NCBI GenBank assembly: GCA_903842345.1
Contig: CAIMLR010000007.1
Coordinates: 310,001 to 374,000 of the forward strand
DNA: 64,000 nucleotides
DNA from: an uncultured Myxococcales bacterium
GTDB lineage: Bacteria > Myxococcota_A > UBA9042
Direction of reading: 5' to 3'
In this document: positions 1-8,067 of the stretch, piece by piece
Layout of the letters: every line of letters starts with the position of its first letter
Numbering within the stretch: the stretch's first letter is position 1
Program-made: the position numbers and the translations under genes
The notes under the pieces: model-generated
What the model saw: the letters and a program-made list of their open reading frames with translations, nothing else
Database searches by the model: none
Told to the model about the DNA's origin: nothing

Positions 1-1
1 C

Positions 2-211
2 AAGGCGGAGACGCTCGGCCAGGTCCAGGAACTTGTGCGCGAGTTGATGCAGGGCGGCGGCGCCAAGCTGCCGGAACCGCTGGCCGGCGACGAATTCGGC
101 GCGGGCGATGCCAGCAAGACCGCCGCGGCCAAACACGCGGACGAAAAGCCGGCTGACAAGCCCGCTGAACCCGTTCCCCCCGCGGCGCCTGCTGCCGCGC
201 CAGTGAAGTAG
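2..211 (+). CDS. C-terminal end of an unidentified protein (truncated by window start)
   Basis: An open frame enters from the left edge and ends with TAG two bases before the GTG of the guanylate kinase gene, so the two are probably co-transcribed. About 69 residues are visible: a short helical segment, then a low-complexity Ala/Pro/Lys tail. The YicC-type protein often found before gmk normally ends differently, and nothing here proves that identity. No function can be assigned from this tail. Confidence 0.5.
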   Translation, partial: KAETLGQVQELVRELMQGGGAKLPEPLAGDEFGAGDASKTAAAKHADEKPADKPAEPVPPAAPAAAPVK

Positions 212-213
212 CC

Positions 214-864
214 GTGAATCAGGGCACGTTGTTGGTTCTCGTCGGCCCGGCAGGCGCTGGCAAGACGACGTTGGCGCACCTGCTGCAGACCCGCGCGCCG
301 GGCCGAAGGGCGTTCTCCGTCAGCCACACGACGCGGCCGATGCGGCCCAATGAAATCGACGGCGTCGATTACTACTTTGTCGATCGGCCGACCTTTGAAC
401 ACCTGCGCGATCAGGGCGGTTTCGCGGAATGGGCAGAAGTCCACGGCAACCTCTACGGCACGTCGCGGGCGGAAATCGGCCGGCTGCATCAGGATGGCAA
501 AGTGGCGCTGTTTGACATCGACATCGTCGGTGCCCACAACCTGTGGCAGTTGTATCCCGATGAAGTGCGCCTCGCGTTCCTCCTGCCGCCGAGTTGGCAG
601 GTGCTTGTCGATCGCCTCCTGGCGCGCGGCACGGAGACACCGGAGATCGTGCGGCGGCGTCTGCGCACCGCGCGCTTGGAGTTGCACGCCGTGTGCGAGT
701 CGCCGGCGCCGTGGCACATCGTCGTGAACGACCAACTGCAACCCGCCGCGGATCGCCTGGAAGCGCTGCTCGCCGTGCCGCCGCCGCCTGCTGAAAACCC
801 GCGCGCGCATCCGTCTGTCCAGGCGTACTTGCGCGATGCTGAAGCTGATCCCCGCGCGGCTTGA
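214..864 (+). CDS. gmk: Guanylate kinase
   Basis: Cytosolic enzyme that phosphorylates GMP to GDP with ATP in purine nucleotide synthesis. The P-loop GPAGAGKT lies at residues 11-18. The GMP-binding region follows, with SHTTRPMRPNE and GVDYYFV, then a Tyr-Gly-Thr segment typical of the family. The protein is 216 residues, near the usual 200-210, with a Pro/Ala-rich C-terminal extension. The start is GTG, two bases after the preceding stop; no internal ATG lies before the P-loop. It is followed 61 bases later by gltX on the same strand. The GMP-specific RPxRxxE element separates it from other P-loop kinases. Confidence 0.93.
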   Translation: MNQGTLLVLVGPAGAGKTTLAHLLQTRAPGRRAFSVSHTTRPMRPNEIDGVDYYFVDRPTFEHLRDQGGFAEWAEVHGNLYGTSRAEIGRLHQDGKVALFDIDIVGAHNLWQLYPDEVRLAFLLPPSWQVLVDRLLARGTETPEIVRRRLRTARLELHAVCESPAPWHIVVNDQLQPAADRLEALLAVPPPPAENPRAHPSVQAYLRDAEADPRAA

Positions 865-925
865 CCCGAGCCCGCGCACCCGCCAACCTTTGAGACCCCG
901 TCCGCCGGGGCAGCCAGGCCGTGAA

Positions 926-2518
926 ATGCCGATTCCAGTGAGCAAGAAACCCGTCCGCGTCCGCGTTGCGCCCAGTCCGACCGGCGACCCGCACGTCGGG
1001 ACGGCCTACATCGGGCTGTTCAACCTCGCGTTCGCGCGCTCGCACGGCGGCCAGTTCGTGCTGCGCGTGGAGGACACGGACCAGAAGCGCTCCACGCGCC
1101 AGAGCGAAGAGGCCATCTACCGGTCGCTCCGCTGGGCCGGCCTGCAGTGGGACGAAGGTCCGGACATCGGCGGCGCATTTGGCCCCTATCGCCAGAGCGA
1201 GCGCAGCGACATCTACCGCACGCACGTCCAGCTGCTGTTGGACAGCGGCGACGCGTACCGCTGCTTCTGCACGGCGGAGCGGCTTGATCACGTGCGCGAG
1301 GAGCAGCGGGCGCGCAAGGAAACGGCGCGGTACGACGGTTTTTGCCGTCACCTGGATCCGCACGAATCGGACGTGCGCGCGCTCAGCGAGCCCCACGTGG
1401 TGCGCCTGAAATTCCCGCAAGGCGGAGAGACCGTGGTGCCCGACGCCCTGCGCGGCGGCGTGGTCTACGACAACGGCCAGATCGACGACCAAGTGCTGAT
1501 GAAGACCGATGGCTTGCCGACGTATCACCTCGCCAACGTCGTGGACGACCACCTGATGGCGATCACGCACGTGATCCGCGCCGAGGAGTGGCTGAACTCG
1601 ACGCCCAAGCACCTGGCGCTCTACGCCGCGTTCGGTTGGGAGCCGCCGGTTTTCGCGCACATGCCGCTGTTGCGCAACGCTGACAAATCCAAGATTTCCA
1701 AGCGCAAAAACCCGACAAGCCTGGAGTACTACCAACGCGCGGGCATCCTGCCGGAAGCGCTGCTGAACTTCCTCGGGCTGATGGGCTACTCGCGCAAGGA
1801 CGAGCAAGGCCAGGACGTGGAAAAGTTCACGCTCGCCGAGTTCATCTCCGATCTCGACCTGCAGCGCGTGTCGCTGGGTGGGCCGGTTTTTGACCTGCAG
1901 AAGCTGGACTGGTTGAACGGCCTGTACCTGCGCGCGATGACGCCGGAAGCGCTGGCGGACCGCGTCGTGGCGTTCCAGCGTGAAGACGGCCGCCACGCCC
2001 AAGCGGGGCATTTGGTGCAGGAACGGGTCACGTCGCTGGGCGACTATGGCGACCACGCGGGCGCGTTCTTTCGCGGCACGTTGGAGTATGGCCTCAACGC
2101 CCGGTACTTCGTCGTTGGCGCGACGAGCCGCAAGAAGACTGCGGTGCGGCTCACGCGTGCCGCGTCGCGGGCGTTTTTTGAGGACTGCCTGGCGCAACTC
2201 GAGACGGTCATCGACTGGCAACCTGCGGCCATTGAAGCGCCCCTGCGCGCGGCCTGCGACAAGGCCGGCGTGGCGATTGGCGACGGCCTGATGGCAATCC
2301 GCGTCGCGGCGATGGGCCGACCGGCGGCGCCGCCGCTGTTTGAGAGCCTGCAAGTCCTCGGTCGCGCCCTGACGTTGGCGCGCATGCGCGTCGTGTGCGG
2401 CCTGCTCGCCGATCCCAATTTCCTGCAACGTTCGCTCGCGGACGTGGAAGCTGAACTCACTGCGGCGCGCGCTGCGCTGCAAGACCCAACCCCAACACCG
2501 GAGGCTTCACATGCCTGA
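926..2518 (+). CDS. gltX: Glutamyl-tRNA synthetase
   Basis: Class I aminoacyl-tRNA synthetase that charges tRNA-Glu. The HIGH-type signature is PSPTGDPHVGTA (HVGT at residues 23-26), and the KMSKS-type loop is KISKRK near residue 256. The protein is 530 residues. The frame stays open upstream to an ATG at 836, but that would overlap gmk; the ATG at 926 places the Rossmann fold at the usual distance from the start and is preferred. The last eight bases overlap the next gene, indicating translational coupling. Whether it is discriminating or also charges tRNA-Gln cannot be told from this window, since no gatCAB genes are present. Confidence 0.95.
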   Translation: MPIPVSKKPVRVRVAPSPTGDPHVGTAYIGLFNLAFARSHGGQFVLRVEDTDQKRSTRQSEEAIYRSLRWAGLQWDEGPDIGGAFGPYRQSERSDIYRTHVQLLLDSGDAYRCFCTAERLDHVREEQRARKETARYDGFCRHLDPHESDVRALSEPHVVRLKFPQGGETVVPDALRGGVVYDNGQIDDQVLMKTDGLPTYHLANVVDDHLMAITHVIRAEEWLNSTPKHLALYAAFGWEPPVFAHMPLLRNADKSKISKRKNPTSLEYYQRAGILPEALLNFLGLMGYSRKDEQGQDVEKFTLAEFISDLDLQRVSLGGPVFDLQKLDWLNGLYLRAMTPEALADRVVAFQREDGRHAQAGHLVQERVTSLGDYGDHAGAFFRGTLEYGLNARYFVVGATSRKKTAVRLTRAASRAFFEDCLAQLETVIDWQPAAIEAPLRAACDKAGVAIGDGLMAIRVAAMGRPAAPPLFESLQVLGRALTLARMRVVCGLLADPNFLQRSLADVEAELTAARAALQDPTPTPEASHA

Positions 2519-3659
2519 TTCGAAGCCAACCCAGACCGCACGCGGCTGGTTACAAACGGGCCAAGCGCCCAAAGATCGCGTCACGGAAGTGGCCCGCGCA
2601 TCGGCGCTGCTGAGCGGCCAGATTCCGGCGATCCCGGCGGCGCTCGCACCGGCGCTGCAGGCCGACGTCGAGATGGCACTGCTTGTCGAAGCGGATACCC
2701 GCGGCCTGCTGGGCCTCGTCGATCTGCTGGCGGAACACGCGGCGAACAAGGCCGTGACCAAGCACGCCCGCAAGCTGCTGTTTCGCGCCAAGCAACGCGG
2801 CATCGCCGTGCCCGATCGCGTCCAGACGCGCGCCCCGGTGAGCCTGGCGGCCAAGCCGGAACCGCTGCCCTCGTACGCCTCGACGTTTGATGCCGACGGC
2901 AACCAGTTGCTGATGATGGGCGGCTGGGCCGCGGCGGAGGGCTCCTGGTGCCTCGCCGGCTTTGTGCACGACACAGATGGCCTGCACTCCGTCTATTTCA
3001 TGCCGCACCTGTCGCGGACTGCACACCGGGAGATCGTCGACAAAATGCGCGGCAGCTTCCACGGGGAAGTGATTGACGTGCCGGAAGCTTTTGCCGCGAG
3101 TCGGCTGCGCTGGGGCACGGATCGGCGGGATGCGCGGCAGATTGGCTGGGAAGGCGATCAGGCGGACGCTCGGCGGATTCTCGCGGATGTGGAGCCGCTG
3201 GGTGAGATCGAGTTCAACCTCGACACGGCCGATGAGGCGCTGCTGACGGCGCACCTGGAGTCGACGGTGGCGACGTGCCCCGTGACGGCGGATTTGCTGG
3301 ATGCCCGGGCGCTGCGCAAAGCGGCGGCGGCGGCGCTGACGGCGGAAATCCGCGCCGCCCGTGACAATGCGGAAGCGCAAGCGGCGCTGACGGCCAAGCT
3401 GGAGGGCTGGCTCGAGGGCTGGTTCGACGCTGACCGCCGGAGCAACTACGCCGGTCGCTTGGAGATCGAAGCGTGGCTGCGCCATCAGATGAACCAGCGC
3501 GAGGAAATGCTGCGGGCGCTCGCGGTGGCGCGCCTGATGCGGGACGCCGAGCGCCCCCTGCTCGCGGCGCCGGTTTTTGCCCACACAGTTCGCGCACAGC
3601 TGCGGCCGGAAGTGCTCGCGTCGTGGCAGATGGCGGTCGATAGCGGGAGCAACCCATGA
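2511..3659 (+). CDS. Protein of unknown function coupled to gltX and a thiolase
   Basis: A 382-residue soluble protein with no signal peptide or membrane segment. Its ATG lies inside the last codons of gltX (8-base overlap) and its stop overlaps the ATG of the following thiolase in an ATGA junction, so the three are almost certainly one transcription unit. The sequence is Ala-rich and mostly helical; a central stretch with LLMMGGWAAAEGSW looks like a compact beta-rich domain. A DUF-type family seems likely, but I do not recognise it. The overlap with a tRNA synthetase is common packing and need not imply a role in translation. Confidence 0.8.
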   Translation: MPDSKPTQTARGWLQTGQAPKDRVTEVARASALLSGQIPAIPAALAPALQADVEMALLVEADTRGLLGLVDLLAEHAANKAVTKHARKLLFRAKQRGIAVPDRVQTRAPVSLAAKPEPLPSYASTFDADGNQLLMMGGWAAAEGSWCLAGFVHDTDGLHSVYFMPHLSRTAHREIVDKMRGSFHGEVIDVPEAFAASRLRWGTDRRDARQIGWEGDQADARRILADVEPLGEIEFNLDTADEALLTAHLESTVATCPVTADLLDARALRKAAAAALTAEIRAARDNAEAQAALTAKLEGWLEGWFDADRRSNYAGRLEIEAWLRHQMNQREEMLRALAVARLMRDAERPLLAAPVFAHTVRAQLRPEVLASWQMAVDSGSNP

Positions 3660-4855
3660 GTCACGCCGTCTACGTCGTCGATGCGGCCCGGACCGCGGTC
3701 GGACGCTTTGGCGGCGGGCTGGCGACCGTGCGACCCGACGATCTGGCGGGTCACATCCTGCGGGCGCTCGTGGCACGCAGCGGTGTACCGGAGGAGGCGA
3801 TCGACGAAGTGATCCTCGGTTGCGCCAACCAGGCGGGCGAGGACAACCGCAACGTCGCGCGGATGGCGCTGCTGTCGGCCGGACTGCCGTACGAAATTCC
3901 GGCGCTCACGCTCAACCGGCTGTGCGCGTCAGGGCTGGACGCCGTCCACGCGGCCGGCCGGATGATCGCGCTTGGCGAGGCGGACATCGTGCTCGCGGGC
4001 GGCGTGGAGAGCATGTCGCGCGCGCCGTGGTCGGTGCCCAAGCCGTTCACGGAACCGCCGCGCGGCAACAACGTGATGTACGACACGGCGCTGGGCTGGC
4101 GGTATCCCAATCCACGGCTGGAGGCGCGCTTTCCGTTGGAGCCGATGGGCGAGACGGCCGAGAACGTCGCGGAGAAATACGCAATCACCCGCGAAGCGCA
4201 GGATCGTTTTGCGGTGACGAGCCATGAGAAAGCGGTAAGGGCGCAAGCCAATGGCCGTTTCGCCGATGAGCTTGTCGCAATCCAGGCGACCGTGGGGAAA
4301 GCGACGGCGACGGTTGCGGCAGATGAGTGTCCGCGCGCCGATTCCTCGATGGCGGCCCTGGCCAAGCTCCGTCCGGCGTTTCGCGCTGGCGGCAGCGTCA
4401 CGGCCGGCAATAGCTCAACCTTGAACGACGGCGCGGCGGGCTTGCTGCTCTGCTCGGAATCGGCACTGAAACGCCATGGTTTCAAAGCCATGGCGCGCTG
4501 GGTCGGCGGCGCCGCGGCGGGCGTCGATCCGCGCTTCATGGGCATTGGCCCGGTACCCGCGGTCAGCAAGCTCCTGCAGCGGCTGGACTGGCAGTGGTCG
4601 GACATCGGCCTGGTCGAACTGAACGAGGCCTTCGCCGCCCAAGCGCTCGCCGTCCTGTCGCACTGGCCCATCGACGTGGCGCGCGTCAACGTCAACGGCG
4701 GCGCGATCGCGATCGGCCATCCGCTGGGCTGCTCTGGCGCCCGGATCGCCGGCACGCTGATTCACGAGATGCGCCGCAGCGGCACCAAGCGCGGCATCGC
4801 CTCGCTGTGCGTGGGCGTCGGCCAAGGCGTCGCTTCAGCGTTTGAACTGGTCTGA
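3656..4855 (+). CDS. Acetyl-CoA C-acyltransferase (thiolase)
   Basis: Thiolase-superfamily enzyme of 399 residues that condenses or cleaves acyl-CoA thioesters. The nucleophilic Cys is C90 in NRLCASGLDAV. The second signature is NVNGGAIAIGHPLGCSGAR, with the catalytic His, and the C-terminal Cys sits in LCVGVGQG. The ATG overlaps the previous stop by four bases. The MSRAPW segment resembles both acetoacetyl-CoA thiolases and beta-ketoadipyl-CoA thiolases. No other beta-oxidation, polyhydroxybutyrate or aromatic-degradation gene adjoins, so the substrate is left open. Confidence 0.92.
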   Translation: MSHAVYVVDAARTAVGRFGGGLATVRPDDLAGHILRALVARSGVPEEAIDEVILGCANQAGEDNRNVARMALLSAGLPYEIPALTLNRLCASGLDAVHAAGRMIALGEADIVLAGGVESMSRAPWSVPKPFTEPPRGNNVMYDTALGWRYPNPRLEARFPLEPMGETAENVAEKYAITREAQDRFAVTSHEKAVRAQANGRFADELVAIQATVGKATATVAADECPRADSSMAALAKLRPAFRAGGSVTAGNSSTLNDGAAGLLLCSESALKRHGFKAMARWVGGAAAGVDPRFMGIGPVPAVSKLLQRLDWQWSDIGLVELNEAFAAQALAVLSHWPIDVARVNVNGGAIAIGHPLGCSGARIAGTLIHEMRRSGTKRGIASLCVGVGQGVASAFELV

Positions 4856-4885
4856 CGGCTGCGCAGAAGGTGCCTTGACGCCGGC

Positions 4886-5575
4886 CTAGTTCGCTTCCAC
4901 CAGCGCCGCAAGCCGCTCTTCAAACAGCAGCTCCAGCTCGTCGATGCTCGAACCCTCAATCAGATCGCGTTCCAGGTTGCGCAGATACACGGCCACCGTG
5001 CCGTTATCCAGCAAATCCAGCGACCGACTGAGCATCCGCCCGCCGTCCGCCTTCTTGGGGATCTCCTCGAACACAGCGGTCAACTTCAAGCCTTCCTTCG
5101 CAACCTGCCGCAACACGCGCTGAATCGCCTGCCGCGCCGCACCGCGTTCAAAGCGCGCGGGCGCGGGCATCGCCGGGTCAACCTCCGCCGCGGCGGCATA
5201 GCGCTCGTCGGCTTCCGGAAAACGGCCCTGCAGCTCCAAGGACAGCGCCTCGGCGCGCAGCAAACGCGGATCCTCGCTATCGATCGCGCGCGCCACTTCC
5301 AGCTCCACGCGGCTGGCGTCAAAGCGTCCCAGATCGGCCAGCAGCTCAGCACGCCACGTGTAGGCTTCCAACCAATCTGGATCCAACTGCACGTACTTCG
5401 CCAACGCTTTCAAAGCTTCATCATAGGTGCCAGCCGCCACGTGCGCGTCCGCGAGCCACGCCCAGAGGTCGGGATCGTTCCCCATCTCCGGACTCAGCTT
5501 CAGACAGAAAGCCACGGCTTCAGCGGGGTTTTCATCCAGCAAGTACTCGATCTCTTCAATATCGCTACGGCGCAT
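4886..5575 (-). CDS. TPR-repeat protein
   Basis: A 229-residue soluble protein without a signal peptide. Residues roughly 10-140 form consecutive tetratricopeptide-type helical pairs (for example the WAWLADAHVAAGTYDEALKAL and YTWRAELLADLGRFDASRVE units), a fold that mediates protein-protein contacts. The C-terminal 90 residues are helical and not repeat-like. The C-terminus faintly recalls TPR-fused zincin proteins of myxobacteria, but no HExxH is present. It converges on the thiolase gene (30-base gap) and diverges from the motor operon starting at 5881. Partner and pathway cannot be inferred. Confidence 0.8.
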   Translation of the reverse strand: MRRSDIEEIEYLLDENPAEAVAFCLKLSPEMGNDPDLWAWLADAHVAAGTYDEALKALAKYVQLDPDWLEAYTWRAELLADLGRFDASRVELEVARAIDSEDPRLLRAEALSLELQGRFPEADERYAAAAEVDPAMPAPARFERGAARQAIQRVLRQVAKEGLKLTAVFEEIPKKADGGRMLSRSLDLLDNGTVAVYLRNLERDLIEGSSIDELELLFEERLAALVEAN

Positions 5576-5880
5576 AGGACCTCCGGTCGTTCAGGCGGCG
5601 CATCACAGCACTTTGCCGCACGCATCGTCAACGCCATGTGCCATGCTTGTGTCGCTTGCGCGCCATCGATTTTGGACTACTTGACCCCACTTCCGGCGGA
5701 TGTTATCTAGCCCGCGGTCCGCACGTCCTCAGGACGGGCGGTCAGCTGTGTCCTTGCGCCTCCACCACGCGGTGTCGGAACAAGGCCAGCTCCAGTGAGT
5801 GCAGGGCTCATGTGTTTCGCATCAACCGGGGTCGTGGACCCCAACCCGGGTCTTCCCAGGATCTAAGGAGCAGAAAACCG
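5576..5880. other. 305-base divergent intergenic region
   Basis: This gap separates the leftward TPR gene from the rightward TolQ/ExbB gene. It holds a sigma-70-like promoter at 5681-5709 and the strong ribosome-binding site AAGGAG at about 5866-5871 ahead of the ATG at 5881. Between them lies a leader of about 165 bases. Short open frames across it have no ribosome-binding site and look spurious. I see no convincing riboswitch or terminator. Confidence 0.55.
5681..5709 (+). promoter_or_regulatory. Sigma-70-like promoter for the TolQ/ExbB operon
   Basis: TTGACC at 5681-5686 is followed after 17 bases by TATCTA at 5704-5709, with an extended TG at 5701-5702. This is a good match to a vegetative promoter in an otherwise GC-rich background, and it points toward the motor operon. 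The predicted transcript would have a leader of roughly 165 bases before the ATG at 5881. Confidence 0.5.
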
Positions 5881-6546
5881 ATGTTTCATACTATTGCCGA
5901 AATCTTCGAGAAGGGCGGCTGGGGCATGTGGCCGATTCTTGGCCACCTCGTCTTCATCATCGCCATCATGTTTGAGCGCATCTTCGTGCTCTACATCCGC
6001 TCGAGCGTGAAGAAAGAAGAGTTCATCAAGCTGCTCCAGGTTCCGATCCTGAAGGGCGATCTCAATCGCGTCCTCAAGGTCTGCGCGACGTACCAGTACC
6101 CGCTCGCGCGCATCGTGCACGCCGGCGTGCTCAAGGTGAAGCGTTCGGATGAGGAAGTTCAGGCTGCCATGGACGAAGCGTACCTCCGCGAAATCCCGGC
6201 GATTGAAAAGCGCATCGACTACCTGAATCTGCTCGGCAACACCGCCACGCTGGCTGGTCTGCTCGGTACGATTTCCGGTCTGATCGCGACGTTCGGCGCC
6301 ATTGGTAAGCCGGACGTGGACGCTTCGCAGCGTTCGACCCTGCTCGCCAACGGCATCGCGGAAGCGATGAACTGCACGGCGTTCGGTCTGCTCACGGGCA
6401 TCATCGGCGTGCTTTCGTTCGCCGTGCTGACGTCCAAGGCCAAGGAAATCAAGTCGGACATCGACGAGGGCACGGTTCGCGTGCTCAACCTGATCGTCGC
6501 CAATCGCAACAAGATGGGCGAGATCAAGGACGAAGCGGCGGCGTAA
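5881..6546 (+). CDS. MotA/TolQ/ExbB proton-channel family protein
   Basis: Inner-membrane subunit of a proton-motive-force-driven motor. The start at 5881 has AAGGAG about ten bases upstream; an open frame extends further 5' without a credible start. The protein is 221 residues with membrane segments at about 16-38, 118-142 and 160-184 and a cytoplasmic loop between the first two, the standard TolQ topology. The segment GNTATLAGLLGTISGLIATFGAIG is replaced here by its key elements Thr122, Gly129-Thr130 and Gly133, typical of the pore helix. Two ExbD/TolR-type genes follow. The one-TolQ/two-TolR order matches AglR-AglQ-AglS of the Myxococcus gliding motor; ExbB or TolQ roles in transport or envelope maintenance remain possible. 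Confidence 0.88.
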   Translation: MFHTIAEIFEKGGWGMWPILGHLVFIIAIMFERIFVLYIRSSVKKEEFIKLLQVPILKGDLNRVLKVCATYQYPLARIVHAGVLKVKRSDEEVQAAMDEAYLREIPAIEKRIDYLNLLGNTATLAGLLGTISGLIATFGAIGKPDVDASQRSTLLANGIAEAMNCTAFGLLTGIIGVLSFAVLTSKAKEIKSDIDEGTVRVLNLIVANRNKMGEIKDEAAA

Positions 6547-6747
6547 GTCCCGTTTCGCGGTTGTCAGCGCGTGCGCTGGCGACCTGCACGCCCGGTGCGT
6601 CCAGGCGTGGTCCAAGGTACCTGTATCGGTTTTCTGCATTGGCTACTCCTGGAGCGCGGCATGAGCAACCCTGCCGTGCCGCGCTTCAGGACCGCCGACG
6701 CCACGTGCCGCCGCCCGCAAGGCCGCGACACCGACGCAATGCCGAAA

Positions 6748-6790
6748 GTCTGAAGTATTTGACACAGTTTCTATTACGACTTTCTCAGAC
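6748..6790 (+). promoter_or_regulatory. AT-rich inverted repeat with a TTGACA box between motor genes
   Basis: The 258-base gap between the TolQ-type and first TolR-type genes contains GTCTGA at 6748-6753 and its inverse TCAGAC at 6785-6790. The bases between are unusually AT-rich for this genome and contain TTGACA at 6759-6764. No clear -10 box sits 16-18 bases downstream. It could be an internal promoter with an operator, or a hairpin that tunes the subunit ratio. Confidence 0.25.
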
Positions 6791-6804
6791 GGAACGAGGA
6801 CATC

Positions 6805-7422
6805 ATGGGTGGTGGAGCATCAGGAAAGGGCGGCGTTGCCGATGCATCTTTGAACGTGGTTCCGTTCATCGATCTGCTGGCTTGCACAATCTGCTTCCTG
6901 CTCGTTTCGGCGGTCTGGACTCAGATGTCCAAGATCGACGTGGATCAGGCCCTTCCGAAAGCGTCCAAGACGCCGCCGAAGGAACCACCCAAACCGGAAC
7001 CAAAAATCAACTTGGCGATTACGCCGACCGGCTACCTGGTCAACTTGTGGAACGCCGACAAGATGGCGACGCCCAAGCCCGATCTGGTCCAGCCGAAGCG
7101 CATCCCGACCAATGGCGAGTTCAAGATGTGCCGCGGCAAGGGCACCATCTCGGACTGCAAGGGCACCATCGAGACTTTCAAGAAGTACGATCGCGCCAAG
7201 CTCAAGGAAACCCTTGAGGGCTACATGAAAGACGCGGCGTTGGGCGACAAGGTCAAGATCATGGTCGCGGCGACGGACAAGGTTCAGTACGTGCACCTGA
7301 TCGGCACGCTGGACACGATCCTGAAGTCGTGCGACCCGGCTTCGCCGAAGACGTGCCTGAAGAGCCCGAGCGTCGGCGACATCAACCTGCTGCGCGCGGA
7401 AGGCTTCTCGACCTTCGAATAG
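6805..7422 (+). CDS. ExbD/TolR-type motor protein 1
   Basis: A 205-residue protein with one N-terminal membrane helix and a periplasmic domain. The conserved proton-carrying Asp of the family is D23 in NVVPFIDLLAC, at the start of the membrane helix. A Pro/Lys-rich linker (about residues 52-66) leads into the periplasmic part, which contains four Cys that could form disulfides; these are unusual for TolR. The periplasmic domain is longer than in ExbD (about 140 residues in total), as in gliding-motor AglQ/AglS-type proteins. It would pair with the TolQ-type subunit encoded upstream. Confidence 0.85.
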   Translation: MGGGASGKGGVADASLNVVPFIDLLACTICFLLVSAVWTQMSKIDVDQALPKASKTPPKEPPKPEPKINLAITPTGYLVNLWNADKMATPKPDLVQPKRIPTNGEFKMCRGKGTISDCKGTIETFKKYDRAKLKETLEGYMKDAALGDKVKIMVAATDKVQYVHLIGTLDTILKSCDPASPKTCLKSPSVGDINLLRAEGFSTFE

Positions 7423-7479
7423 GTCGCGGCATCTCCCCGTACTAACGCGTTTTCAACTCTCGCTTACTGAGGATCGAAC

Positions 7480-8067
7480 ATGGCCATCCACCACCCCGGA
7501 TCACGCGCAGGCACTGGCGTCGCGCTCAAGGCGATCCGCGAAGCGATCATGCACGGCAGCGGCAAGGGCATCTTCGCCACGCTGAACGTGGTGCCCATGA
7601 TCGACTTGTTCACGATGCTCGTGATCTTCCTGATTCAGCAGTACAGCGCGTCCGGTGAGCTCACGCTCGTCAATCCGAACGTGGCGCTGCCGAAAGCCGG
7701 CGCTTCTGCTGAACTGCTGCGCGCCCCGATGATCGGTCTGACCCGCGCGGACTCGAGCTCGCAGGGCGACCTGCTGTTCGAAAACCAGCGCATCATGAGC
7801 CTCGCGGACATCAACGAAGTGAAGTACCCGTCGTGGGACATCAAGCCGTTGGCGGACGTGCTCAAGCGCAACTGGGCCGTGCAGCAGACCGTGTCCAACA
7901 AGAAGGACAAGGAAAACCGCAAGGTCATCATTCAGGCTGACCGCACGGTGCCGTTCCAGGTCATCAAGATGGTCATGGCCACCTGCGGCCGCAATGAATA
8001 CCGCGAGCCCAACTTCGCCATCATGGTCGACTCCAAGGGCGACGAAGGCTCGGCCGGCACACCGTGA
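7480..8067 (+). CDS. ExbD/TolR-type motor protein 2
   Basis: Second TolR-type subunit, 195 residues. The membrane helix carries the conserved Asp at D42 in LNVVPMIDLFTML. The ATG at 7480 is preceded by GAGGATCGAAC, a good ribosome-binding site; an internal ATG at 7549 would shorten the cytoplasmic N-terminus and cannot be excluded. The periplasmic half ends with the strand-helix-strand pattern of ExbD (VIIQADRTVPFQVIKMVMATC). Two different TolR-type proteins behind one TolQ-type protein suggest a heteromeric motor of the AglRQS type rather than a standard Tol-Pal or TonB system; no tolA, tolB, pal or tonB gene is adjacent. Confidence 0.85.
   Translation: MAIHHPGSRAGTGVALKAIREAIMHGSGKGIFATLNVVPMIDLFTMLVIFLIQQYSASGELTLVNPNVALPKAGASAELLRAPMIGLTRADSSSQGDLLFENQRIMSLADINEVKYPSWDIKPLADVLKRNWAVQQTVSNKKDKENRKVIIQADRTVPFQVIKMVMATCGRNEYREPNFAIMVDSKGDEGSAGTP

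Noticed and set aside
320-2482. Long antisense open frame opposite gmk and gltX
   Set aside because: High GC leaves the complementary strand open; the frame gives Arg/His/Gln-rich sequence without motifs and contradicts two well-supported genes.
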